Shown: positions 18,574 through 27,030 of the stretch, one piece after another | How positions within the stretch are numbered: the first letter of the stretch is position 1 | How the letters are laid out: each line of letters starts with the position of its first letter | DNA from: Arthrobacter sp. AL12 | GTDB taxonomy: Bacteria > Actinomycetota > Actinomycetes > Actinomycetales > Micrococcaceae | Direction of reading: 5' to 3' | NCBI RefSeq assembly: GCF_029960645.1 | Contig: NZ_JASBQY010000003.1 | Span: 265,115 to 329,114 of the forward strand | DNA: 64,000 bases | The notes under the pieces: model-generated | What the model was told of the DNA's origin: nothing | Database searches by the model: none | Seen by the model: the letters and a program-made list of their open reading frames with translations, nothing else | Program-made: the position numbers and the translations under genes

Positions 18574-19560
18574 GTGGATATCCCTCTCAGCAGCTCTGTC
18601 ATCCTTGTCATTGCTGTTGCGCTCTGGATTGTGTGGGTTGCCCCCTACATGCTCCGGCACGGACGCCACCTGCTGCAGCCCGCGGGCGAGCTTGCGGCGG
18701 ACTCCATCGATCTCGAAACAGCAGCCCCCCAAGCCGGGAACGTCATGAAGATGTCGGCCCAGCAGGAGAAACCCATGACCAGCACCCAGCGCACCGAGCC
18801 CGTCCCGGGAACCACCGGACCCGGGGGCGGCCCCAACATTGCAGCCACCGGTCCGGCGTTCAGAATCCGCTATGGCCGGTTGGCCCTCGCCCTGGCGGGT
18901 CTGCTCTCGCTGCTCACCGGCGTCGTCTCGGCGGCCCTGCGAATTTTCGGCCTTGGGTCACCCTGGCTGCCGTTCGCGGCGCTGTTCGGCGCCGCTGCCG
19001 CGGTCTTCATGCTCCGCTGGCTCGCCGTTCGGGACCGCCGCCGAAAAATGAACGATGCGTTCCGAGCGGCCATGAGCACACCGGTCCGACCGGCCGAATA
19101 CGCCCCGGAGCGTGCCCCGCTGCGGGAGCCGGCGGGCGAGCCCCGCCAACGCGCCGAGAGCCAGCTCTTTGACGCCCAGGCCGACGCCGCCGAACGAAAG
19201 CCGGCACCCCGGCCCCTGACCGCACAGGAACTCCGCCAGGCGGCACTGGCGGAAGCCATGGCGTCGGGCGACACATCCGTCCGCGGCGCCGCGGGCACCC
19301 GCACCGCCGAAGGATCCAGCTGGGAACCGGTGGACGTCCCCAAGCCCACCTACGTCGAGGCGCCGAAGGCCGAGCGGGCCGCCCCTGAGCCGCTCGACCT
19401 GCCGGAAACCCCGAAGGCGGTTGGAAAACCGTCGCTGAAGCAGGGCCTCCCGCAGGCGCCGGCGGGCAGCCCCGGCGCGGACGCCGAGCAGAAGCCGTTG
19501 GGCAAGGCCCAGAGTGCCCTGAGCAACCTGGACGACGTCCTGCAGCGACGCCGGGCCTGA
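18574..19560 (+). CDS. Conserved membrane protein with long charged tail
   Basis: A 328-residue protein (from GTG 18574; an ATG at 18535 would add 13 residues). One N-terminal helix (LSSSVILVIAVALWIVWVAP), a polar linker, two adjacent helices at about residues 107-160, then a basic RDRRRKM stretch and some 160 residues rich in Ala, Pro and Glu, likely disordered. I do not recognise a named domain. Similar proteins occur beside galU in Micrococcaceae, as far as I recall. A strong terminator follows. Confidence 0.7.
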   Translation: MDIPLSSSVILVIAVALWIVWVAPYMLRHGRHLLQPAGELAADSIDLETAAPQAGNVMKMSAQQEKPMTSTQRTEPVPGTTGPGGGPNIAATGPAFRIRYGRLALALAGLLSLLTGVVSAALRIFGLGSPWLPFAALFGAAAAVFMLRWLAVRDRRRKMNDAFRAAMSTPVRPAEYAPERAPLREPAGEPRQRAESQLFDAQADAAERKPAPRPLTAQELRQAALAEAMASGDTSVRGAAGTRTAEGSSWEPVDVPKPTYVEAPKAERAAPEPLDLPETPKAVGKPSLKQGLPQAPAGSPGADAEQKPLGKAQSALSNLDDVLQRRRA

Positions 19561-19574
19561 GCTTCGTTCTTCCG

Positions 19575-19613
19575 GCCCCGGGCAGCCAGCCATGGCTGCC
19601 CGGGGCTTTTTTT
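19575..19613 (+). terminator. Intrinsic terminator
   Basis: Perfect 14-bp GC-rich stem (19575-19588 with 19593-19606), four-base loop, then seven T residues. Confidence 0.95.
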
Positions 19614-19668
19614 GCCCGCGGATCAGTGGCCGGCGCGTCCACGTCGCCCACGAACCCGGTGGGGGCGG

Positions 19669-19674
19669 TAGCCT
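19669..19674 (+). promoter_or_regulatory. -10 element, leaderless NAD(P)-binding protein gene
   Basis: TAGCCT ends six bases before the ATG at 19681. Confidence 0.55.
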
Positions 19675-19680
19675 CAGGGC

Positions 19681-20481
19681 ATGACTCGAATTTGCGTTGC
19701 GGGGGGAACCGGCCAGGTCGGCCGGGAGGTGGTGCGGCAGGCCGTCGCGGCCGGGTTCGGGGTGGCGGTCCTCTGCCGGAATCCGCCTCCTGCCGGGGAC
19801 CCCGCCCGGGCCGCCGGTGCGGAGTACTTTCCGGCCGATGTGACCACCGGTGTGGGGCTGGCCGCGGCGCTGGCCGGAGCCGACGTCGTGATCGACTGCC
19901 TGGAGGGGCGGTCCGGGAAGGCGCTGAAAGACTTCGCCGACGGCGGCGCCCGCCTGCTTGCGGCCGCACAGGACGCCGGCGTGGCCAGGGCAGTGGTGTT
20001 GTCCATCGTCAATTGCGACAAGAGCCGCTTCGGCTACTACAAGTCGAAGGCAGCCAAGGAACTGGTCTATGAGCGGTCCGGACTCGAGACCGTCGCGCTC
20101 CGCGCGACACAGTTCCATTCCCTCCTCGCAAGCACTTTTGCCGCCGGCTCGAAAATGCGGATCATCCCCGTGGTCAGGGGCGCCCGTTTCCAGCCGATTG
20201 CACCGGCCGATGTCGCGGCAGCCCTGCTCGAGGAGGCCCTGGAGCCCGCAACGGGACGCCGGCACAGCGTCAGGACCATCGGCGGCCCCGAGATTCACGG
20301 GATGGGGGAGTTCGCCCGGCAGTGGAAGGCCGCGACCGGTTCCCGTGCACGGCCGGTGCACCTGCCGCTGCCCGGTGCGATGGGAAAATACCTGCGCGCG
20401 GGCCTGAACCTGGTGCCGGAGGAACGCCACGCCGGTGAGACTTTCAGCGGCTGGCTGGCAAAGCACGCGGATAGTTTGTAG
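19681..20481 (+). CDS. NAD(P)-binding, NmrA/epimerase-like protein
   Basis: A 266-residue atypical short-chain dehydrogenase. The N-terminal Rossmann motif is VAGGTGQVGREVV (Gly-rich, NmrA/NAD(P)H-binding type). A YYKSKAAKE segment stands where extended SDRs have YxxxK. The latter half (RATQFHS, RFQPIAPADVAAALLEEAL) is typical of NmrA-like oxidoreductases and sugar-nucleotide epimerase relatives. The substrate is unknown; it may be a redox sensor or a quinone reductase. Confidence 0.8.
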   Translation: MTRICVAGGTGQVGREVVRQAVAAGFGVAVLCRNPPPAGDPARAAGAEYFPADVTTGVGLAAALAGADVVIDCLEGRSGKALKDFADGGARLLAAAQDAGVARAVVLSIVNCDKSRFGYYKSKAAKELVYERSGLETVALRATQFHSLLASTFAAGSKMRIIPVVRGARFQPIAPADVAAALLEEALEPATGRRHSVRTIGGPEIHGMGEFARQWKAATGSRARPVHLPLPGAMGKYLRAGLNLVPEERHAGETFSGWLAKHADSL

Positions 20482-20494
20482 CCTAGGGACACCG

Positions 20495-20524
20495 GCAACG
20501 CCGTTCCTCCGGGACCGGCGTTGC
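20495..20524 (+). terminator. Hairpin between oxidoreductase gene and tRNA
   Basis: GCAACGCCG (20495-20503) pairs with CGGCGTTGC (20516-20524) across a 12-base loop, 14 bases after the stop codon. It ends the upstream transcript just before the tRNA. Confidence 0.65.
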
Positions 20525-20527
20525 TTC

Positions 20528-20600
20528 GGGGCTATAGCTCAGTTGGTAGAGCGCTTCGTTCGCATCGAAGAGGTCAGGAGTTCGAATCTCCTTAGCTCCA
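20528..20600 (+). tRNA. tRNA-Ala (anticodon CGC)
   Basis: A 73-nt cloverleaf. The acceptor stem GGGGCTA pairs with TAGCTCC plus discriminator A. The D stem is GCTC/GAGC, the anticodon stem CTTCG/CGAAG with loop TTCGCAT (anticodon CGC, reading GCG), and the T arm AGGAG-TTCGAAT-CTCCT. CCA is not encoded. Confidence 0.97.
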
Positions 20601-20823
20601 CAATTTGCAGGTCAGCTTTCCGTCCATCACTTCGGCGATGCAGTTCTCGCCCGTGGCCGGCCAGAACTGGCCGGTGGCCATTGCGGCCAAAGACTCTGCC
20701 ACTCCCGGTTCACTCAGGTGCTGCGCCGGTCGCTGGACACCAAGCCGCGGCCATGTCTCAGAGTTCTCTTTTCGGACCCTTGGGTAGGCCGGGAGCCGCT
20801 CTTGGTTTCGTGTCCTTAAGATG
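20601..20823. other. Intergenic stretch without a supported gene
   Basis: About 220 bases between the tRNA and the PadR promoter region. A minus-strand frame without early stops crosses it and ends inside the tRNA, but it has no convincing start or known domain. No terminator or repeat is clear apart from a GGCCGG-rich patch near 20655-20675. Confidence 0.5.
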
Positions 20824-20850
20824 TATCGTTGACTATCGTTGTATATCGTT
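20824..20850 (+). promoter_or_regulatory. Three phased TATCGTT repeats upstream of padR-like gene
   Basis: TATCGTT occurs at 20824-20830, 20834-20840 and 20844-20850, an exact 10-bp period on one face of the helix, 24 bases before the start codon. It lies in the promoter region of the PadR-ABC1 kinase pair and is probably the autoregulatory operator. Confidence 0.65.
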
Positions 20851-20873
20851 CGCGACTTTCTGAGGAGAGCAAG

Positions 20874-21413
20874 ATGCGCAGTTCATACCCGGCAGGTGGA
20901 TTCCGCGGCAACAATGTCGACAGCATGTGGGAGGCCGTTGAGGAGTTGCGTTCGAGGTTCGAGAAGCGCGCGGGTTCCCGCGCGGGGCGGGGCGAGGTGC
21001 GCTCGGCCGTGCTGGCCCTGCTCGCCGAGCGGTCGATGCACGGCTACCAGATCATTCGTGAAATCGAGGAGCGCAGCGGAGGCAGCTGGAAGCCCAGCGC
21101 GGGCTCCGTCTATCCCACTCTCCAGCTGCTGGCTGACGAGGGCCTCATCCGTGCCGAGGAATCCAACGGCCGGAAGATCTATTCGCTGACAGAAGCGGGC
21201 CGGGAGGCCGTAGCGGGTGCCGACGCGTCAGCGCCCTGGGACTCGACCGCACCGGCGTCGGCGGGGTTCGCGGCGCTGCCCAAGGCGGGCGTCGAGCTCG
21301 CACAAGCCGCGTCCCAGGTGGGCCGCACCGGCACGCCGGAGCAGGTGCAGGAAGCCGTGGCGGTGCTCAACGACGCGCGTCGCCGGCTGTACGCGATCCT
21401 CGCCCAGGGCTGA
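20874..21413 (+). CDS. PadR family transcriptional regulator
   Basis: A 179-residue regulator. The winged-helix PadR domain spans about residues 42-108 (RSAVLALLAERSMHGYQIIREIEERSGG in parts, then PSAGSVYPTLQLLADEGLI and YSLTEAGREA). A C-terminal region of about 60 residues likely dimerises. The ATG at 20874 follows GAGGAG (20862-20867). The downstream ABC1 kinase starts five bases after its stop, so PadR probably controls its own operon through the phased repeats. The ligand is unknown. Confidence 0.92.
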   Translation: MRSSYPAGGFRGNNVDSMWEAVEELRSRFEKRAGSRAGRGEVRSAVLALLAERSMHGYQIIREIEERSGGSWKPSAGSVYPTLQLLADEGLIRAEESNGRKIYSLTEAGREAVAGADASAPWDSTAPASAGFAALPKAGVELAQAASQVGRTGTPEQVQEAVAVLNDARRRLYAILAQG

Positions 21414-21418
21414 CCGGG

Positions 21419-23131
21419 GTGACGTCGGCTCGCCGGGACCGCGCAGATCCGCTACCCCGCGGCGGGGCCTACCGCGCCCGTTACCGTCGCATCCTGCGCT
21501 TCGCCGCGTGGCATCTCGCGGTGACCTGGTGGTTTGAGCTGTTCCTTCCTCGTCTCGGGCTGGTGAGGGTTGCCGAGCGCACCAGGGCGAAGCGGATGCT
21601 GCTCTTCGCGCAGCGCTTCCATGTCATGGCAGTGGACCTCGGCGGTCTCATGATCAAGGTCGGTCAGTTCCTGTCCTCCAGGCTCGACGTGCTCCCGCCC
21701 GAGATCACCAAGGAGCTGGAGGGGCTGCAGGATGAGGTGCCCCCGGTGTCCTTCTCTGCGATCCGCACCCTCGCCGAAGCTGAGCTGGGCGCGCCGCTGG
21801 AACAGTTGTTTGCCTCGGTCGAGGAGACACCGATCGCAGCAGCGTCCCTCGGGCAGGCGCACCGGGCGCGGCTTCGCGCGGGCGACGCCGCCGACACCGG
21901 GCTTGATTGTGTTGTGCTCAAGGTCCAGCGGCCGGGCATCGACGCGATTGTCGACGTCGATCTGGCGGCGCTGCGCAAGGTCGCCGGCTGGCTCAGCCGG
22001 GTTCGCCTGGTGTCCGACCGGGCCGACATGCCCGCCCTGGTTGAGGAGTTTGCGGAGACCAGCCTGGAGGAGATCGACTACCTGCATGAGGGGGCGAACG
22101 CGGAGCGGTTCGCGGCTGAATTTGCCGATGACGCCCGGGTGGGCGTGCCCGACGTCGTCTGGGAGCGGAGCACCCGCCGCGTGCTCACGCTCGAAGACGT
22201 CACGGCGATCAAGATCACGGACACGGCAGCGCTGCTGGCCGCGGGCATCGATCCGGCGCAGGTTGCTCCCGTTTTCGCCTCGGTCATGTTCGACCAGATG
22301 TTCACGACGGGTTTTTTCCACGCCGATCCCCACCCCGGCAACATCTTTGTCACGCCGGATAACAGTCCATCCGCAGAGCGCCCCTGGAAGCTTACGTTCA
22401 TCGACTTCGGCATGATGGGCGAGGTTCCGGCGAGCACGCGCAGCGGGCTGCGGAAGCTGCTCATCGCGGCCGCTTCGCGTGACGGCGAGGGGCTGGTGAC
22501 CGCCATCCGGAACGTGGGTGTGCTGGTGCCCTCGGCCGACACGGTGGAGCTTGAGCGGGCAATGACGCACCTCTTCGCCCGCTTCGGCGGGATGGGCTTC
22601 GCCGAGCTTCGCGAGGTGGACCCCCGGGAGTTCCGGGACTTTGCGGTGGAGTTCGGCGACGTGGTCCGGTCCCTGCCGTTTCAGCTGCCGGAGAATTTCC
22701 TGCTCATCATCCGGGCCATGTCGCTGACCTCGGGAGTGTGCAGCTCGCTGGATGCACGGTTCAATCTCTGGGACTCGGTGGAACCCTACGCGGCGCAGCT
22801 GCTGCGCGACGAGCGCGGCAACATCGCCCAGGACGTGGCCCAGCAGGCGATCGACACCGCCGGACTGGCCCTGGGCCTGCCGAAACGGTTGGATCGGCTC
22901 CTGACCCGGCTGGAGGACGGTTCACTGGCGGTCGCCACTCCGCGCCTCGAGCAGCAGGTCAAGCGGCTGGACCGCACGGTGCAGCGGTCGGCCTCGGCCC
23001 TGGTCTTCGGTGCCCTGCTCATCGCAGGTTCCGTGGCCCGCGCGGATGACACGGTGCTCGGCAGCGTCCTCATGCTCGCGTCGGTGGTTCCGCTGCTGCA
23101 CGGACTGTGGGCGGGGCGCAGCGGCCTCTGA
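21419..23131 (+). CDS. ABC1/AarF/UbiB family atypical kinase
   Basis: A 570-residue member of the UbiB/ABC1 family. Diagnostic motifs in order are MIKVGQFLSSR (KxGQ motif), the Ala-rich IAAASLGQAH loop, VLKVQRPG with the conserved Lys, EEIDYLHEGANAERF, FFHADPHPGNIF and IDFGMMGEV. Two hydrophobic segments close the protein (about residues 520-565). Members act in quinone or lipid metabolism, with ATPase rather than classic kinase activity. GTG start, coupled to the PadR gene. A decayed paralogue lies at 27031-28309. Confidence 0.93.
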   Translation: MTSARRDRADPLPRGGAYRARYRRILRFAAWHLAVTWWFELFLPRLGLVRVAERTRAKRMLLFAQRFHVMAVDLGGLMIKVGQFLSSRLDVLPPEITKELEGLQDEVPPVSFSAIRTLAEAELGAPLEQLFASVEETPIAAASLGQAHRARLRAGDAADTGLDCVVLKVQRPGIDAIVDVDLAALRKVAGWLSRVRLVSDRADMPALVEEFAETSLEEIDYLHEGANAERFAAEFADDARVGVPDVVWERSTRRVLTLEDVTAIKITDTAALLAAGIDPAQVAPVFASVMFDQMFTTGFFHADPHPGNIFVTPDNSPSAERPWKLTFIDFGMMGEVPASTRSGLRKLLIAAASRDGEGLVTAIRNVGVLVPSADTVELERAMTHLFARFGGMGFAELREVDPREFRDFAVEFGDVVRSLPFQLPENFLLIIRAMSLTSGVCSSLDARFNLWDSVEPYAAQLLRDERGNIAQDVAQQAIDTAGLALGLPKRLDRLLTRLEDGSLAVATPRLEQQVKRLDRTVQRSASALVFGALLIAGSVARADDTVLGSVLMLASVVPLLHGLWAGRSGL

Positions 23132-23139
23132 CAGCCCGA

Positions 23140-23163
23140 TATCCTGTCCAGTGAGACGAGGAG
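23140..23163 (+). promoter_or_regulatory. -10 element and ribosome-binding site of the YqeY gene
   Basis: TATCCT at 23140-23145 would give a short leader carrying ACGAGGAG at 23156-23163, followed by the ATG at 23168. Confidence 0.4.
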
Positions 23164-23167
23164 AATC

Positions 23168-23635
23168 ATGACCACCCTGAAAGAACAACTGCACGCCGAC
23201 GTCGTCGGCCACATGAAGGACCGCAACAAGGTCGCGCTCACTACGGTGCGCAACGTCCTGGGCGAAATCGAAACCCGCGAGAAGTCCGGCAAGACCCCGA
23301 TCGTGCTGGACGACGCCCAGGTGACGTCCCTGCTGCAGAAGGAAGCCGCCAAGCGCCGCGACACCGCCCGCATCTACACCGAGGCGGGGGAGGCCGAACG
23401 GGCCGCGGCGGAAATCGCCGAAGCCGAGATCATCGAGGCCTACCTGCCGCAGGCACTGACTGCCGCCGAGGTGGAGTCGATTGTCGACGAGGTGATTGCC
23501 GACCTCACCGCCGGCGGCACTGAATTGACGATGCGCCAGCTGGGCGCGGTGATGAAGCCGGTGACCGCCAAGGTCGCCGGACGCTTCGACGGCAAAGCCG
23601 TCAGCGAGATGGTACGCAGCCGCATCGCACAGTGA
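23168..23635 (+). CDS. GatB/YqeY domain protein
   Basis: A 155-residue helical protein of the YqeY family. It shows the typical MTTLKEQLHADVVGHMK start, LLQKEAAKRRDTARIY, EIIEAYLPQALTAAEV and the closing KPVTAKVAGRFDGKAVSEMV segment. YqeY resembles the tail of GatB and is thought to contact tRNA; its role is not settled. Normal length, clear Shine-Dalgarno sequence. Confidence 0.93.
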   Translation: MTTLKEQLHADVVGHMKDRNKVALTTVRNVLGEIETREKSGKTPIVLDDAQVTSLLQKEAAKRRDTARIYTEAGEAERAAAEIAEAEIIEAYLPQALTAAEVESIVDEVIADLTAGGTELTMRQLGAVMKPVTAKVAGRFDGKAVSEMVRSRIAQ

Positions 23636-23736
23636 CAGGACGCCCGCCTGTATCCTGAGAAGGTGCGTCCCGCCGCATACGTCAGTCTCCGATCCGCCCC
23701 TCGGACTCTGGGATTGGAACTCTTATCGCAACCGCC

Positions 23737-24918
23737 GTGCCGGATCAACCCCTGGCAGTCCCGACGCCCTCCCGCACGCCCCCGCAGGCAGCCGCGGAGG
23801 ATGCCCCTGCCGTCGTGACGTGGGCAGAGGGCGGCCAGAGCAGGACCGCCCGCTGGCGGTCGGCGAACGGACGGCCTGCGCCCGCCCGCATCGAAGTGGT
23901 CACCGACTCGCTCACCGCCGATGAGGCGAACCGGATGGCGTCCCAGGGCACCGCGATGCTCTGGCAGGGTGATTTCCACAACGCGCGGCAGATCCTCAAC
24001 GCCCTGGACCGGCGCGTGGGCTCCGGGAAGAAAAAGACCGCTCCCACCCCGGCCGATGAGTTCTACCGGCACCGCCAGTCCCGCTCGCACCGGGCACGCA
24101 TTCTCGGCCTGCTGCTGGTTCCGCTTGACCCCGGACCGGCGGTGCCGCTGCGGCGGGCCCCGGATCTCCGGCAGGCCGCCGAGGAGGCCTACGGGGACAT
24201 CGGCGAGCCTTCCGTGGTGTCGCTCCACGAACTCGTCGGGGCCATCGGAGCGCACGAGTGGCGAAAGAACGGCGTCTACGTCGAGGCCCTGCAGGACCGG
24301 ATCCACCCGCACTACGGCACGTTCTTCCCGACCCGCAGCGAATACGTCGATCTGGTGGCCGCAGCTCCGCTGCCCTCCGACAGCCTGGCGTTCGACGTCG
24401 GCACAGGCACCGGTGTGCTCGCTGCCGTGCTCGCCCGCCGCGGCGTCCGCCGGGTGGTGGCGACGGACAACGAACCCCGCGCGATTGCCTGCGCCGGCGA
24501 GAATTTCCGGAATCTGGGCGTCCAGGACAGGGCAGAAGCGGTCCTGACCGACATGTTCCCGGCCGGCCGTGCGCCGCTCATCGTGTGCAACCCGCCGTGG
24601 ATTCCGGCCACGCCGCACTCGTCCCTGGACAATGCCGTCTACGACCCCGGCAGCCGGATGCTGTTCCGTTTCCTGAACGAGCTCTCCGACCATCTGGAGC
24701 CGGGCGGTGAGGGGTGGCTCGTCCTCTCGGACCTGGCCGAGCACCTGGGGCTGCGGTCCCGTGCCGACCTGCTGGGCGCCGTCGGGGCCGCCGGGCTGAA
24801 GGTGCTGGAACGGTCCGACACCAGGCCAACCCACCCCAAGGCATCCGACCAAAACGATCCCTTGTTCGGTGCCCGGTCGGCCGAAGTCACCTCGCTGTGG
24901 CGGCTCGTGCCCCGTTAG
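23737..24918 (+). CDS. Class I SAM-dependent methyltransferase, HemK/RlmG-like
   Basis: A 393-residue protein with a long N-terminal part (residues 1-200, no domain recognised) and a Rossmann methyltransferase domain. SAM motif I is DVGTGTGVLA, followed by ATDNEPRAIACA and the catalytic-site VCNPPWIP tetrapeptide block typical of N-methyltransferases on Gln, Asn or nucleobases. The arrangement of an extra N-terminal domain with an NPPW site resembles rRNA guanine methyltransferases. Target not shown. GTG start; a TATCCT at 23651-23656 could start its transcript at 23663. Confidence 0.82.
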   Translation: MPDQPLAVPTPSRTPPQAAAEDAPAVVTWAEGGQSRTARWRSANGRPAPARIEVVTDSLTADEANRMASQGTAMLWQGDFHNARQILNALDRRVGSGKKKTAPTPADEFYRHRQSRSHRARILGLLLVPLDPGPAVPLRRAPDLRQAAEEAYGDIGEPSVVSLHELVGAIGAHEWRKNGVYVEALQDRIHPHYGTFFPTRSEYVDLVAAAPLPSDSLAFDVGTGTGVLAAVLARRGVRRVVATDNEPRAIACAGENFRNLGVQDRAEAVLTDMFPAGRAPLIVCNPPWIPATPHSSLDNAVYDPGSRMLFRFLNELSDHLEPGGEGWLVLSDLAEHLGLRSRADLLGAVGAAGLKVLERSDTRPTHPKASDQNDPLFGARSAEVTSLWRLVPR

Positions 24919-24977
24919 TGCCGCGCTCCGCCGTGTGCCCCCTGCCGAACAGATCCTAAATCGAAAGAGAAATACCC

Positions 24978-26570
24978 ATGAGCCTGATCCGGCTGCAAGA
25001 TGTCAGCGTGCGCTTCGACAACACCCAGATTCTCCGGGAAGCGTTCTTCCGCCTCGAGACGGGCGACCGGGTGGGCCTGATCGGCAAGAACGGCTCCGGT
25101 AAGACGACCATCCTCAAACTGGTCCTCGACCAAGTGACACCGGACACCGGCACCGTCACCCTGGAACTGGGCACCAAGGTGGGCTACTTCTCCCAGTTCT
25201 CCGAACTCAACGGGGACGCCACGATTCTTGAAGTCCTCGACGCGCTTTTTACCGAGATCAAGGCGATCGAGGCCGAGCTGGCCGCCATTGACGCCGCCAT
25301 CGCCGCCGACCCGGCGGACGCCGAACTCGACCGCCTCATCAGCCGCCAGGCCGAGCTGTTCGAGGACATGGAACGGCTCGACGGCTGGGACTACCCGCGG
25401 CGCATCGACACCGTCCTCACCACACTGGGCTTCGACGCGGCGCACCGGAGCTGCGCCATCGACGAGCTGTCCGGCGGCTGGCGCAACCGCGCAGCCCTGG
25501 CCAAAATCCTGCTCGAAGGCCCCGACGTGCTGCTGCTCGACGAGCCGACGAACTTCCTGGACGTGGCCGGAGTCGAATGGCTCGAAAGCTGGTTCCGGGA
25601 CTTCAAAGGCGCCGCGATCATCGTCTCGCACGACCGGAAGTTCCTCGACGCCGTCGTCACCCGGATCATCGAGGTGGAAAACTTCCACCTGCACGAATAC
25701 CCGGGCAACTTCGGCGAATACGTGGTGCAGAAACAGTTCCGCCTCAAGACCCTGGAACAGCAGTTCGTGCACGAATCGGAGCTCCTGGCCTTTGAGGCCG
25801 AGGGGATCTCCGACCGCCGCGAGGCGGCCAAGGCCGCCAGCAGCGGGCTGGGCAACCAGCTGGCCAAAATCAAGAAGTCCCGCACACCCCGCCCGGTCGA
25901 CCAGATCGTCACCGAGATCTACGGCGGCCTGCACGTAAAGGACGTCCTCTGCAGGGTCGAGGGACTGGGCAAGTCCTACGGCGAAAAGCTGCTGTTCGAC
26001 GGCCTGAGCTTCGAGATCCGCCGCGGCAACCGGATCGTGGTGCTCGGCTCCAACGGCAGCGGCAAGTCCACGCTTCTGAAGGTCCTGACCGGCGAAGAGC
26101 GTGCCGATTCCGGCGAGGTGGCCTGGGCCAAGGGGCCAGGCTTCGTCTCCTACAACCAGATGCTCGAGGACCTCGACGACGCCGACACCGTCTCGCACGC
26201 GGTCAACGCGCTGCCTGACAGCCTGGCGTTCAGCGCCACGAAGAAGTCCGTCAACCGGTTCCTGGCGATGTTCCAGTTCTCCGAGGCGGACCTCAAGCAG
26301 AAGATCGGGAACCTCTCCGGCGGGCAGAAGGCGCGCGTCGCGATGGCGCAGTGCCTCCTGTCCGGTGCGTCGGTCCTGCTGCTGGATGAGCCGACCAACC
26401 ACCTGGACATGTCCAGCACCCAGGTCATGGAACGCGCGCTTGTGCACTTCCCCGGCGCCGTTGTGGTGGTCAGCCACGACCGGTTCTTCAGCGAAAAAAT
26501 CGCCAACCGGCACCTGGTGTTCGGCGCCGACGGCGCCGCGCCGGGCGAAATCGACGTCCGCGCCGCGTAG
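24978..26570 (+). CDS. ABC-F family ATP-binding protein
   Basis: A 530-residue soluble protein with two ABC domains and no membrane segment. First domain: IGKNGSGKTT, SGGWRNRAALA, LLLDEPTNFLD. Second domain: LGSNGSGKST, SGGQKARVAMAQ, LLLDEPTNHLD. A helical linker with a basic patch (QLAKIKKSRTPRP) joins them, as in ABC-F translation factors that act at the ribosomal E site. Whether it is a housekeeping factor or confers antibiotic protection cannot be told. AAAGAGA precedes the ATG. Confidence 0.92.
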   Translation: MSLIRLQDVSVRFDNTQILREAFFRLETGDRVGLIGKNGSGKTTILKLVLDQVTPDTGTVTLELGTKVGYFSQFSELNGDATILEVLDALFTEIKAIEAELAAIDAAIAADPADAELDRLISRQAELFEDMERLDGWDYPRRIDTVLTTLGFDAAHRSCAIDELSGGWRNRAALAKILLEGPDVLLLDEPTNFLDVAGVEWLESWFRDFKGAAIIVSHDRKFLDAVVTRIIEVENFHLHEYPGNFGEYVVQKQFRLKTLEQQFVHESELLAFEAEGISDRREAAKAASSGLGNQLAKIKKSRTPRPVDQIVTEIYGGLHVKDVLCRVEGLGKSYGEKLLFDGLSFEIRRGNRIVVLGSNGSGKSTLLKVLTGEERADSGEVAWAKGPGFVSYNQMLEDLDDADTVSHAVNALPDSLAFSATKKSVNRFLAMFQFSEADLKQKIGNLSGGQKARVAMAQCLLSGASVLLLDEPTNHLDMSSTQVMERALVHFPGAVVVVSHDRFFSEKIANRHLVFGADGAAPGEIDVRAA

Positions 26571-26645
26571 GGCCGGTCAACCCAGACAGCTCGCGGGGAA
26601 TGTGACCGCACGTCATCCGGACCCCCTCAACCGCCGTGTCCGCGG

Positions 26646-26651
26646 GATAAT
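26646..26651 (+). promoter_or_regulatory. -10 element, leaderless small membrane protein gene
   Basis: GATAAT ends six bases before the ATG at 26658. Confidence 0.55.
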
Positions 26652-26657
26652 GGAATC

Positions 26658-26972
26658 ATGACCGAACAGGACCAGGACCGCGACCCCTGGGAGGAGTTCG
26701 ACCGGCTTAGCCCGGCGGGACCTGACAAGGTGGCGGGGTACCCCGGGGGTGAACCCGTGGGCTTCGGCTTCCGCACGGGCGTCCGCAGCGCGAAGGTAGC
26801 CATCGGATTCGCCGTCTACGCCCTGACCCTGGGCACGATCCTCGTGGTGGTCGGCGCCGTCGTCTTTATCGGCGAAAGCCAGTGGCTGCTGCTCGGGCTG
26901 ATGGTGCTGATCGAGGCGGTGTTTGTCCTGGCGTTTCGCCGGCTGGTCGCGCAGGCCCGGCGGCGCCGCTGA
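26658..26972 (+). CDS. Small two-helix membrane protein
   Basis: A 104-residue protein with an acidic N-terminus (EQDQDRDPWEEFD), two helices (about residues 47-71 and 75-95) and an Arg-rich end. No family recognised. It has its own promoter and is convergent with the decayed ABC1 kinase. Confidence 0.75.
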   Translation: MTEQDQDRDPWEEFDRLSPAGPDKVAGYPGGEPVGFGFRTGVRSAKVAIGFAVYALTLGTILVVVGAVVFIGESQWLLLGLMVLIEAVFVLAFRRLVAQARRRR

Positions 26973-27030
26973 AGCCCAGACGCCGCCGCAGCCCAGAAGC
27001 CGCTGAGCGCCCAGGCGTAGTGCGGCCGCG

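Noticed and set aside
20590..20830. Minus-strand frame free of stops, ending LTCKLWS inside the tRNA-Ala
   Set aside because: It has no plausible start with a ribosome site and no recognised domain, and it overlaps the tRNA. It could be a remnant of an element inserted at the tRNA, but nothing else supports this.
24915..26513. Minus-strand frame opposite the ABC-F gene (532 codons)
   Set aside because: No motif, and the plus strand carries two full ABC domains.
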